64,000 nt of DNA, taken from contig NZ_JAPEPT010000001.1 of the NCBI RefSeq assembly GCF_026339995.1, positions 2,159,140-2,223,139 on the forward strand, written 5' to 3'. Numbering within the stretch: position 1 is the first letter of the stretch; every line of letters starts with the position of its first letter. The translations under genes and the position numbers were made by a program. The notes beneath the pieces were generated by a model that was not told the DNA's origin, did no database searches, and saw nothing but the letters and a program-made list of their open reading frames with translations. Below, piece after piece: positions 26,106 through 32,725 of the stretch. This DNA comes from Streptomyces sp. NBC_01481 (GTDB lineage Bacteria > Actinomycetota > Actinomycetes > Streptomycetales > Streptomycetaceae).

Positions 26106-26177
26106 TGGACGATACTGGGATTGAACCAGTGACCTCTTCCGTGTCAGGGAAGCGCTCTCCCGCTGAGCTAATCGTCC
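26106..26177 (-). tRNA. tRNA-Val(GAC), copy 3 with changed acceptor stem
   Basis: The body is identical to copies 1 and 2, but the acceptor is GGACGAT/ATCGTCC: two paired positions differ and both changes are compensated, so the stem stays intact. Anticodon GAC. Confidence 0.95.
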
Positions 26178-26178
26178 G

Positions 26179-26252
26179 TGGAGGTGGAGACGGGATTTGA
26201 ACCCGTGTAGACGGCTTTGCAGGCCGTTGCCTCGCCTCTCGGCCACTCCACC
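26179..26252 (-). tRNA. tRNA-Cys(GCA)
   Basis: Acceptor GGTGGAG/CTCCACC, discriminator U73 (typical for tRNA-Cys) followed by encoded CCA, and anticodon loop CTGCAAA (anticodon GCA). It is the only tRNA in the cluster whose CCA end is encoded. Confidence 0.95.
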
Positions 26253-26285
26253 CGGAGTGCAGGGGTTCGGGAAGATCCCCCATCG

Positions 26286-26358
26286 AGCGGACGACGAGAT
26301 TCGAACTCGCGACCCTCACCTTGGCAAGGTGATGCTCTACCAACTGAGCCACGTCCGC
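26286..26358 (-). tRNA. tRNA-Gly(GCC)
   Basis: Acceptor GCGGACG/CGTCCGC, discriminator U73, anticodon loop TTGCCAA (anticodon GCC). It is the first gene of the leftward cluster Gly-Cys-Val-Val-Val, with a good promoter upstream. Confidence 0.95.
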
Positions 26359-26400
26359 TTGTCGTTTCCGGCCCGCTTGCGCGACCCGGCGACGTGTTGA

Positions 26401-26428
26401 ACTCTAGCGGATTCCTGGTCCAGCACAA
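26401..26428 (-). promoter_or_regulatory. Promoter of the tRNA cluster
   Basis: On the minus strand: -35 TTGTGC (26423-26428), 16-bp spacer, -10 TAGAGT (26401-26406), ending 42 bp before tRNA-Gly. This is a good match to the principal HrdB-type consensus. Confidence 0.7.
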
Positions 26429-26490
26429 AAACGCGTTTCCGCAGCGTGCTGAGGTATGTTCACGCCGCAGCGGCCCGTCGGCGCCCGCCA

Positions 26491-26496
26491 TACACT
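26491..26496 (+). promoter_or_regulatory. -10 box of the pabB-like gene (leaderless start)
   Basis: TACACT ends 7 nt before the GTG at 26504, so transcription would begin at or next to the start codon. Confidence 0.5.
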
Positions 26497-26503
26497 CACA
26501 GAC

Positions 26504-27562
26504 GTGCACGACCTTGCTCCTCTGGCCCGCTTCGGCCACCTCCTCGCCACGGACATCCGTGATGTCACCAGCGACCCGGAAGCACTCGGCTCCGCCGGCT
26601 TCTGGGCGGTCGCCGCGGACTTCGAGGGCCGTCTGACCTGCGCCCGCTTCGACAATGTTCGTACGCAGCCGGTGCCCGAGCCCGTGCCGGGGCGCTGGCG
26701 CGGACCGGCCGCCGGCGACTGGACCTCCTCGCTGGACCGGCAGGCGTACACGGCCGGTGTGCACCGCATCCGCGAACACATCGCGGCGGGCGAGGTCTAC
26801 CAGGCGAACCTCTGCCGAATTCTCTCGGCGCCCCTGCCCGACCCCGATGCGGCCGACGTCGACGCGCTGACCGCCCTGCTGGCGCGGGGCAACCCCGCTC
26901 CGTACGCCGGAACGATTCGGCTGCCCGCCCACGGCGTCGAGATCGCCACCGCGTCCCCCGAGCTCTATCTCAGGCGCGACAGGCAGATCGTCGAGTCCGG
27001 GCCGATCAAGGGCACCGGACGCACCGCCGAGGACCTGCAGGAGAAGGACCGCGCGGAGAACGTGATGATCGTGGACCTGGTCCGCAACGACCTCGGGCGG
27101 GTCTGCGCCACGGGCACCGTCACCGTCCCCGCCCTGTGCGCCGTCGAGGCTCATCCCGGTCTCGTGCACCTCGTCTCGACCGTCCGCGGCGAGCTGGGGC
27201 CGAAGGCGGGCTGGCCGGAGCTGCTGGCGGCCACGTTCCCGCCCGGCTCGGTGACCGGTGCGCCCAAGTCCAGTGCGCTGAAGATCATCGACGCTCTGGA
27301 GACGGCACCCCGGGGCCCGTACTGCGGAGGCATCGGCTGGGTCGACGCCGACCGCGGCACCGGCGAGCTCGCCGTCGGCATACGCACGTTCTGGATCGAC
27401 CGCGACCAGCCCCGAGGACCGGTGCTGCGCTTCGGCACGGGCGCCGGGATCACCTGGGGCTCCGACCCCGAGCGCGAGTGGGACGAGACCGAGCTGAAGG
27501 CGTCCCGGCTGCTCGCGGTAGCGTCGGGGGTGTACGCGGCAAGCGGAAGGACAGCTGGATGA
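26504..27562 (+). CDS. Chorismate-binding enzyme, PabB-like (aminodeoxychorismate synthase component I)
   Basis: A 352-residue member of the chorismate-utilising family, probably converting chorismate to 4-amino-4-deoxychorismate for folate. Conserved blocks are IREHIAAGEVYQANLCR, ASPELYLRR, SGPIKGTGRT, DRAENVMIVDLVRNDLGRV, PPGSVTGAPK and GPYCGGIGWVDADRG. It lacks much of the N-terminal domain of full-length anthranilate synthase I. The GTG is preferred over an ATG 48 bp upstream because of the TACACT -10 box just before it. Its stop overlaps the start of a class IV aminotransferase/ADC lyase gene (ATGA), which supports the PabB rather than TrpE reading. Salicylate- or isochorismate-type activity is less likely. 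Confidence 0.85.
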   Translation: MHDLAPLARFGHLLATDIRDVTSDPEALGSAGFWAVAADFEGRLTCARFDNVRTQPVPEPVPGRWRGPAAGDWTSSLDRQAYTAGVHRIREHIAAGEVYQANLCRILSAPLPDPDAADVDALTALLARGNPAPYAGTIRLPAHGVEIATASPELYLRRDRQIVESGPIKGTGRTAEDLQEKDRAENVMIVDLVRNDLGRVCATGTVTVPALCAVEAHPGLVHLVSTVRGELGPKAGWPELLAATFPPGSVTGAPKSSALKIIDALETAPRGPYCGGIGWVDADRGTGELAVGIRTFWIDRDQPRGPVLRFGTGAGITWGSDPEREWDETELKASRLLAVASGVYAASGRTAG

Positions 27563-28389
27563 AGCTCTGGGTCAATGGCGGACTCACGGACGCCGAGAAC
27601 GCCCGGGTATCCGTGTTCGATCACGGTCTGACCGTGGGCGACGGCATCTTCGAGACGGTCAAGGCGGTGCACGGCCAGCCCTTCGCCCTCACCAGGCACC
27701 TCGACCGGCTGACCCGCTCGGCCCGCGGCCTCGGCCTGCCCGACCCCGACCTGGACGAGGTGCGGCGCGCCTGCACGGCCGTACTGGAAGCCAACCCCAT
27801 GGAGCTCGGGCGGCTGCGCATCACCTACACCGGCGGCCCTTCGCCGCTCGGCTCCGACCGCGGCACCGAGGGGCCCACACTGATCGTGGCGCTCGGCGAG
27901 AGCCGGCGCCGCCCCGACGCCACGGCGGTGATCACCGTCCCGTGGATCCGCAACGAGCGCGGCGCCCTGACCGGGCTCAAGACGACGTCGTACGGCGAGA
28001 ACGTCGTCGCGCTCGCCAGGGCCAGCGAGCAGGGCGCGTCCGAGGCACTGTTCGCCAACACCGTCGGACAGCTCTGCGAAGGCACCGGTTCCAACGTCTT
28101 CGTGGTCGTCGACGGCGAGCTGCACACCCCGCCCGTCTCCTCCGGCTGTCTTGCGGGCATCACCCGCGCCCTGACCGTGGCGTGGACCGGGGCCAAGGAG
28201 ACCGACCTGCCCTTCGACGTGCTGGAGCGGGCCGAGGAGATCTTCCTGACCTCGACGCTGCGCGACGTACAGGCGGTCCGGCGCGTCGACGACCGCGCGC
28301 TCACGGAGGCGCCGGGACCGGTCACCGCCAAGGCCATGCGGATCTTCGAGGAGCGGTCGGCCGCCGACGCGGATCCGAAGGCTCTGTAA
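27559..28389 (+). CDS. Class IV aminotransferase-fold PLP enzyme, probable aminodeoxychorismate lyase (PabC)
   Basis: A 276-residue fold-type IV PLP protein. Family blocks are VFDHGLTVGDGIFETVKA near the start, the PLP lysine in LTGLKTTSYGENVVA (about residue 142), EALFANTVGQLCEGTGSNVFVV and SGCLAGITR, and EEIFLTSTLRDVQAV. In context with the coupled pabB-like gene it should release 4-aminobenzoate and pyruvate from aminodeoxychorismate for folate synthesis; branched-chain aminotransferases share the fold. Start and upstream stop overlap by 4 bp. Confidence 0.87.
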   Translation: MKLWVNGGLTDAENARVSVFDHGLTVGDGIFETVKAVHGQPFALTRHLDRLTRSARGLGLPDPDLDEVRRACTAVLEANPMELGRLRITYTGGPSPLGSDRGTEGPTLIVALGESRRRPDATAVITVPWIRNERGALTGLKTTSYGENVVALARASEQGASEALFANTVGQLCEGTGSNVFVVVDGELHTPPVSSGCLAGITRALTVAWTGAKETDLPFDVLERAEEIFLTSTLRDVQAVRRVDDRALTEAPGPVTAKAMRIFEERSAADADPKAL

Positions 28390-28418
28390 AACCCCGTGAC
28401 GAGCGGCCGCAGGGCAGG

Positions 28419-28424
28419 TAGAAC
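28419..28424 (+). promoter_or_regulatory. -10 box of the double-GNAT gene (leaderless start)
   Basis: TAGAAC ends 7 nt before the ATG at 28432, within the short gap after pabC. Confidence 0.4.
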
Positions 28425-28431
28425 ACCCCTG

Positions 28432-29271
28432 ATGACCACCACCCTGCGGCCGACCGGGCCGCTTCAACACGAGGCGGACGGCGCGCAGTCACGGCTCTAC
28501 GAGGTCTGTGTCAACAGCCGTCCCGTCGGCCGGATCGAGATCGCCACCTTCCCCGCTCTCAGCGCCACCGCGGGCACCATCCGCTCGCTGGGCATCGACG
28601 AGCGAGACCGGCGGCGCGGGCGGGGGACCGTCGCCGCGCTCGCCGCCGAGGAGGTGCTGCGTGGCTGGGGCTGCACCCAGGTGCAGGTCGCCGTTCCGCC
28701 GGAGGCGACCGCGGCCACGCGGCTCGCGGCCGCACTCGGCTACGTCGAGCGCGGCCGCAACATGCTCAAGGAGCTGCCCGACGGCCCGTCCGCCCTGCCG
28801 CCGGATGTCGCGAGCCGCCCCATGAGCGAGGCGGAGTTCGCGCAGTGGCGTGCCACGGCCGTCGAGACCTACGCACAGAACTGGATCGACAGGGGAGTCC
28901 CCGCGGCCGAGGCGCGCGCCAAGTCGGAGGCTCAGCACAGCGCGCTCCTGCCCGAGGGCCTCGCCGGCCCGGGCGTCCGGCTCCACGTCCTGGAGCGGGA
29001 GGGCGCCGTTGTGGGCCATGTCCTCGTCGGCCGGCGCGAGGTGCGTCCCGGTGAGACGGGGGCGTACGTGTACGACGTCGAGGTCGTCGAGGGACAGCGC
29101 GGCCGCGGCCATGGCCGGTCCCTGATGCTGCTCGCCGAGCGCGTCGCGCTGGACGCCGGGCTGCCGCTGCTCGGACTGCACGTCTTCGCGGACAACACCC
29201 CGGCGCTCAGGCTGTACGAGTCGCTCGGCTACGAGACGACCCACATCAACAGCTTCAAGCAGCTCATCTAG
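28432..29271 (+). CDS. Tandem-domain GNAT acetyltransferase
   Basis: A 279-residue protein with two GNAT folds. The N-terminal one (about 15-115) has TIRSLGIDERDRRRGRGTVAALAAEEVL; the C-terminal one (about 130-279) has AYVYDVEVVEGQRGRGHGRSLMLLAERVA with a complete Q/R-x-x-G-x-G loop, plus NTPALRLYESLGYET. The first domain retains RRRGRG, so both may bind acetyl-CoA. Tandem GNATs of this form include mycothiol synthase, but its characteristic sequence is not obvious here, so the substrate is left open. No Shine-Dalgarno sequence is visible, consistent with a leaderless transcript. Confidence 0.82.
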   Translation: MTTTLRPTGPLQHEADGAQSRLYEVCVNSRPVGRIEIATFPALSATAGTIRSLGIDERDRRRGRGTVAALAAEEVLRGWGCTQVQVAVPPEATAATRLAAALGYVERGRNMLKELPDGPSALPPDVASRPMSEAEFAQWRATAVETYAQNWIDRGVPAAEARAKSEAQHSALLPEGLAGPGVRLHVLEREGAVVGHVLVGRREVRPGETGAYVYDVEVVEGQRGRGHGRSLMLLAERVALDAGLPLLGLHVFADNTPALRLYESLGYETTHINSFKQLI

Positions 29272-29277
29272 CCGGAC

Positions 29278-29784
29278 CTAGCCGAGCAGGCGGTCCGCGA
29301 TCGCCTCGATGCGCTCCCGCAGCCCCTCCTGGCTCTTGCCGCCGTCGAGACGCTCGCCGTCGATGACGTACGTCGGCGTGCCCGTCACGCCGATCGCCTG
29401 GCCCTCGGCCTGGTCGGCGTCGACGATCAGGATGTGCCGGCCGTCGATCAGGGCGGTGTCGAACTCCTCGGCGTCCAGGCCCAGTTCACGCGCGACGTCG
29501 AGCAGGAGCGGCTCGCCCTTCGCGGCGAGCTCGTCGACGCGTCCGAGCACCGCCTCGATGTACGGCCAGCCCTTGCCCTGTTCGGCAGCCTCCTCAGCGG
29601 CCTGCGCCGCCGTGAAGGCGTGCTTGTGCTTGTCGAGGGGGAAGTGCCGCAGCCGCAGCTCGAGCCGGTCGCCGTAGCGCTCGCGCAGAGCCCGCAGATC
29701 CTTCAGGGCGCTGCGGCAGTCGGGGCACTGGAGCTCGCACCAGACGTCGAGCACGACGGGGCGGGCGGTGGTGGAGTCGCTCAT
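29278..29784 (-). CDS. DsbA-family thioredoxin-fold protein (CPDC)
   Basis: A 168-residue protein with a redox motif CPDC (residues 20-23) after the first strand (VVLDVWCELQCPDCRSALKDL), a helical insertion, and the cis-proline loop VTGTPTYVIDGERLDGG near the C-terminus. These are the features of DsbA/FrnE-like oxidoreductases. There is no signal peptide, so it acts in the cytoplasm, unlike periplasmic DsbA. The ATG before SDSTTARP is preferred over an ATG 33 bp upstream (MRVATDWDTGP). It is divergent from a small membrane-protein gene. Confidence 0.87.
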   Translation of the reverse strand: MSDSTTARPVVLDVWCELQCPDCRSALKDLRALRERYGDRLELRLRHFPLDKHKHAFTAAQAAEEAAEQGKGWPYIEAVLGRVDELAAKGEPLLLDVARELGLDAEEFDTALIDGRHILIVDADQAEGQAIGVTGTPTYVIDGERLDGGKSQEGLRERIEAIADRLLG

Positions 29785-29950
29785 GGGTCCAGTGTCCCAG
29801 TCCGTGGCCACCCGCATCGACCGGGACCTGGGGAGGAGACCGCCCCGGAGATCTCCCTGAGGTCGTCCGGGACCGTGGCCGCAACGGGGCCCGACGGTGC
29901 ACGATGGAAGGGACGTACCCCCTCATGCCCGTCTGAGCCTGGAGGACCGG

Positions 29951-30397
29951 ATGCTTGCCGAGACCATTTGTTCCGCGGTGTCCGCGGCGGGCCTGGGCAT
30001 CGCCGCCGTCACGGCGTACCGCAAGCGTTTCCTCGCCGCGGCACGGATAGCCGCCTACTCGCTGGTCCCCATCGGCCTGGTGCTGACCGGCGCGGTCGAA
30101 TGGGTCGTGGACACGGCCTTCAGCCCGTCCGCCTGGTTCGGCTTCGCCCTGCTCGGCGGCGCCTGGCTGCTCTTCATGACCACCCGGGCCATCGAGCGGC
30201 GGGGCGGTGGGACTCGCAAGGAACGCAAGGCCGCCGCCAGGGCGGCGGAGCAGGGGGTCGTCGCCCCGGCAGCGTCGGCGCCCTCTCTCGGGCCGGGCAG
30301 CCGTCCCGCGACCCAGCCCAAGGCGAAGCCGAAGGCCGCCGGTTCCGGCGAGGACTTCAGCGACATCGAGGCGATCCTCAAGAAGCACGGCATCTGA
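29951..30397 (+). CDS. Small membrane protein with basic cytoplasmic tail
   Basis: A 148-residue protein with about three hydrophobic segments (SAVSAAGLGIAAVTAY, ARIAAYSLVPIGLVLTGAVEWVV and WFGFALLGGAWLLFMTT), then a Lys/Arg/Ala-rich tail and a terminal acidic helix GEDFSDIEAILKKHGI. The terminal segment resembles a short recruiting motif. GGAGG lies 7 nt before the ATG. A conserved Streptomyces protein of unknown function is likely. Confidence 0.72.
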   Translation: MLAETICSAVSAAGLGIAAVTAYRKRFLAAARIAAYSLVPIGLVLTGAVEWVVDTAFSPSAWFGFALLGGAWLLFMTTRAIERRGGGTRKERKAAARAAEQGVVAPAASAPSLGPGSRPATQPKAKPKAAGSGEDFSDIEAILKKHGI

Positions 30398-30500
30398 CGT
30401 ATCACGCCATGGCCGCAAACACGGGATCTGGTGAACTCCCGCAGTCGAGGGGCGTGTTGATCGATCACGGCAGGCTGCTCTGCGCCATCATCACCCCGAG

Positions 30501-30653
30501 ATGCTCGATACCTCACGGGGCGAGGCCCCCGCACCGACCGAAGAGCCGCGTGGCTGCCTCTTCGCACTCTCCCAGCCGCCCCTGATGATCTTTCTCGCGG
30601 TGATCGGCTTTCTGCTGCTCATGGCCGCGGTACACGATCTGTTCCTGCTGTGA
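30501..30653 (+). CDS. 50-residue single-TM protein
   Basis: A short gene with strongly G/C third positions. The product begins MLDTSRGEAPAPTEEPRGC and has one hydrophobic helix from about residue 27 to the end (PPLMIFLAVIGFLLLMAAV) with a four-residue terminal FLL-type end. The orientation suggests a small inner-membrane protein with a cytoplasmic acidic/Pro N-terminus. Only a weak CCGAG precedes the ATG. It fits the gap between the 148-residue membrane protein and the convergent CGNR gene, and I believe similar proteins occur at this place in other Streptomyces. Confidence 0.6.
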   Translation: MLDTSRGEAPAPTEEPRGCLFALSQPPLMIFLAVIGFLLLMAAVHDLFLL

Positions 30654-30668
30654 GGGGATCGGGGCCCC

Positions 30669-31226
30669 TCAGCCGGCCGCTTCCTTGCGGCGCGCGCGGT
30701 ACGCGGCGACATGCAGGCGGTTGCCGCAGGTGCGGCTGTCGCAGTAGCGGCGTGAGCGGTTGCGGGAGAGGTCGACGAAGGCGCGCCCGCAGTCCGGGGC
30801 CTCGCAGCGCCGGAGGCGCTCCTGTTCGCCCGCGACGACGATGAAGGCCAGCGCCATCCCGCAGTCCGCCGCGAGATGGTCGGCGACCGATGCACCCGGC
30901 GCGAAGTAGTGCACGTGCCAGTCGTAGCCGTCGTGGTCGGTGAGCTGCGGGGTGGTTCCCGCAGCCGCCACCAGTTCGTTGACCAGTTCGGCCGCAGTGC
31001 GGCTGTCGGGCGCTGCGAAGATCTCCGCGAACTGCGTCCGCACGCCCTGCACGGCCTTCAGGTCCCGCTGGCTCAGCTCGCCCACGCCGCTGACACTGTG
31101 GCTTCGTACGAAGTCGTACAGCGAGGCGACGTCCGCGAGCGCGTCGTCCTGCCCGCTCTCCGGGGCGGTGTTCACCAGATCGACGACGGTGTCGAGGGCG
31201 ATGCGGGTGTCGTGGGGGATCAGCAC
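30669..31226 (-). CDS. ABATE/CGNR zinc-finger transcription factor-like protein
   Basis: A 185-residue protein. The N-terminal ABATE-like domain (about 1-135) is followed by a CGNR zinc finger: RRCEAPDCGRAFVDLSRNRSRRYCDSRTCGNRLHVAAYRARR, with cysteines in C-x4-C...C-x4-C and the CGNR signature (about residues 167-170). The family is presumed to be stress- or ligand-responsive DNA-binding regulators. The GTG start is preceded by AGGGAG. It is transcribed leftwards; ssgB, also on the minus strand, ends 245 bp upstream beyond its own terminator. Confidence 0.9.
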   Translation of the reverse strand: MLIPHDTRIALDTVVDLVNTAPESGQDDALADVASLYDFVRSHSVSGVGELSQRDLKAVQGVRTQFAEIFAAPDSRTAAELVNELVAAAGTTPQLTDHDGYDWHVHYFAPGASVADHLAADCGMALAFIVVAGEQERLRRCEAPDCGRAFVDLSRNRSRRYCDSRTCGNRLHVAAYRARRKEAAG

Positions 31227-31293
31227 GATTCGCTCCCTGGCTGCTGCGGGCCGGTGCCCGCCGAATTGCGCTGACTCTAGCGGTTCGTGCCTA

Positions 31294-31347
31294 GACCCTG
31301 TCCGGCCGATCTTGCCGGGTTCGCGGCCTGGTCGACCGGACAGGACC
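31294..31347. mobile_element. MITE-like element, 54-bp internally deleted copy
   Basis: It keeps only the two ends of the 160-bp element: left end GACCCTGTCCGGCCGATC-TTGCCGG, right end the complement of GGTCCTGTCCGGTCGACC. The left flank is TA and the right flank TG. It lies between the CGNR gene and the ssgB terminator. Confidence 0.6.
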
Positions 31348-31353
31348 TGAGCG

Positions 31354-31399
31354 CACCGGCGCCGTCACTGCGGTGGAATCCGCGGTGACGGCGCCGGTG
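31354..31399. terminator. Terminator downstream of ssgB
   Basis: A 20-bp stem with a single mismatch (5' arm CACCGGCGCCGTCAC..., 3' arm ...GTGACGGCGCCGGTG) and a TGGAAT loop, about 70 bp after the ssgB stop on the minus strand. Confidence 0.85.
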
Positions 31400-31471
31400 T
31401 CTGACGTGTGTGGTTGTCCGCGCGGCGCCGTCGCCCCGAGTCGGACGGCGCCGTGCAGCTATCGGCCTGGC

Positions 31472-31885
31472 TCAGCTCTCGGCGAGGATGTGCGAGAGCT
31501 CCGTGTCGAGATCGAAGTGACGATGCTCGGTGCCGGGTGGCACCGCGGCGTCGGTCCGCTTCAGGAACGACTCCAGGGCCCGCGCCGGGGCCTCGAGCAG
31601 GGCTTCGCCCTCCGGGGAACTCAGCGCGATGCAGACGACGCCCTGGCCATGACTGCGTGACGGCCAGACTCTGACGTCGCCCGTGCCGGTGGGCCGGTGC
31701 AGACCCTCGGCGAGAAGATCGCGGGCGAAGACCCACTCGACCGTCTCTTCGGCTCCGGTGTGGAAGGTGGCGTGCACGGCGTAGGGATCGGCCGTGTCAT
31801 ACCGCAGGCCCGCGGGTACAGGCAGTGAAGACTCGCTCGATACAACGAGGCGCAGGTGCAGCTCGCAGCTGACCGTGGTGTTCAT
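31472..31885 (-). CDS. ssgB: Sporulation-specific cell division activator SsgB
   Basis: A SsgA-like protein of exactly 137 residues, starting MNTTVSCELHLRLV and ending DLDTELSHILAES, as in the highly conserved SsgB of Streptomyces. SsgB, positioned by SsgA, recruits FtsZ to sporulation septa in aerial hyphae. The conserved blocks PAGLRYDTADPYAVHATFHTG, WVFARDLLAEGL and DVRVWPS are present. The chosen ATG gives the family length. In S. coelicolor ssgB transcription depends on sigma-H, and a possible sigma-H-type promoter is seen upstream. A strong terminator follows. Confidence 0.97.
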   Translation of the reverse strand: MNTTVSCELHLRLVVSSESSLPVPAGLRYDTADPYAVHATFHTGAEETVEWVFARDLLAEGLHRPTGTGDVRVWPSRSHGQGVVCIALSSPEGEALLEAPARALESFLKRTDAAVPPGTEHRHFDLDTELSHILAES

Positions 31886-31946
31886 AAGCGCCAGGGCCTT
31901 TCGCTCAGTGTGCGCTCGGGGATTCGCACGTCGGCGAAATCGACAT

Positions 31947-31970
31947 GCCACCTACGGTGCCGTTGTAAAC
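31947..31970 (-). promoter_or_regulatory. Possible sigma-H-type promoter of ssgB
   Basis: On the minus strand: GTTT (31967-31970), 14-bp spacer, GGTGGC (31947-31952), about 60 bp before ssgB. Spacing and the GTTT box fit the sigma-B/sigma-H class; the -10 is a partial match (GGGTAT expected). Confidence 0.4.
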
Positions 31971-32062
31971 CCCTCTGACCGTTTTGTGATCCTTCATGTC
32001 GCTCGTATAGCGGTGCATCACTTTGTGTTATAGGGCCATTCCGGTGACCACGCCGAATCCGG

Positions 32063-32068
32063 TACGTT
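32063..32068 (+). promoter_or_regulatory. -10 box of the PGPGW gene (leaderless start)
   Basis: TACGTT ends 7 nt before the ATG at 32076; no Shine-Dalgarno sequence is present. Confidence 0.45.
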
Positions 32069-32075
32069 TGGCTTC

Positions 32076-32534
32076 ATGAATGCGGAGAGTGACGAGCGGG
32101 GCGAGGTCGTCGAAAAGACGACCGAGGTTCCCGCCACGGGGGACGTGACGGCGGCGAAGGAGCCGGTGCTGGGCTCGAGGGCGCCCCACTTCATCAAGCG
32201 GTCCAGGCCGCTGCATGTGAGCTGGCAGGTCGGTGTTTTCGTCGTCGGCCTCGCGGTGGTCGGCGCCGGCATCGTGATGCTGCCGCTGCCGGGACCCGGC
32301 TGGCTGGTGATCTTCGGCGGCATGGCGATCTGGGCGACGGAATTCGTCTGGGCGCAGCTGGTGCTGCGCTGGACCAAGCGGAAGGTGACCGAGGCGGCGC
32401 AGCGCGCGCTCGATCCGAGGGTCCGCAGGCGCAACATCATCCTGACCACGATCGGCTTGGTGATCATCGCCGTGCTGGTCGGAATCTACGTCTGGAAGTT
32501 CGGCATCGTGATGCCGTGGAAGATCAAGGAGTGA
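32076..32534 (+). CDS. PGPGW-family (TIGR02611-like) transmembrane protein
   Basis: A 152-residue membrane protein with a charged N-terminus, a TM hairpin containing the diagnostic LPLPGPGWLVIFGGMAIWATEF (about residues 69-90), an amphipathic basic loop (LRWTKRKVTEAAQRALDPRVRRR), and a final TM segment (IILTTIGLVIIAVLVGIYVW). The family is widespread in actinobacteria, with no known function. It is divergent from ssgB, and a tRNA-Val gene follows after 54 bp. Confidence 0.9.
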   Translation: MNAESDERGEVVEKTTEVPATGDVTAAKEPVLGSRAPHFIKRSRPLHVSWQVGVFVVGLAVVGAGIVMLPLPGPGWLVIFGGMAIWATEFVWAQLVLRWTKRKVTEAAQRALDPRVRRRNIILTTIGLVIIAVLVGIYVWKFGIVMPWKIKE

Positions 32535-32588
32535 CCTGAAAATGGTCTGGGGGACACTCTGACATGGGGTAATCTTTGCGGAGTGCCC

Positions 32589-32660
32589 GGGCGATTAGCT
32601 CAGTGGGAGAGCGCTTCGTTCACACCGAAGAGGTCACTGGTTCGAACCCAGTATCGCCCA
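32589..32660 (+). tRNA. tRNA-Val(CAC), copy 1
   Basis: Acceptor GGGCGAT/ATCGCCC, anticodon loop TTCACAC (anticodon CAC), T-loop TTCGAAC; 72 nt, no encoded CCA. Identical to the gene at 36111-36182. Confidence 0.95.
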
Positions 32661-32666
32661 CCCGGA

Positions 32667-32703
32667 CCGAAGGCCCGGAGACGTCGAGTCTCCGGGCCTT
32701 CGG
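32667..32703. terminator. Terminator after tRNA-Val(CAC) copy 1
   Basis: A 16-bp perfect stem (CCGAAGGCCCGGAGAC / GTCTCCGGGCCTTCGG) with a GTCGA loop. It sits between the tRNA and the convergent membrane-protein gene. Confidence 0.9.
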
Positions 32704-32725
32704 CGTTCGTGCGTCCGGGGCCGAG

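Noticed and set aside
25900..26358. Integrative-element attachment site in the tRNA cluster
   Set aside because: No integrase, excisionase or duplicated tRNA 3' end is found nearby.
28432..29271. Mycothiol synthase MshD
   Set aside because: It has tandem GNAT domains like MshD, but the sequence blocks I associate with MshD are not evident, so the substrate is left open.
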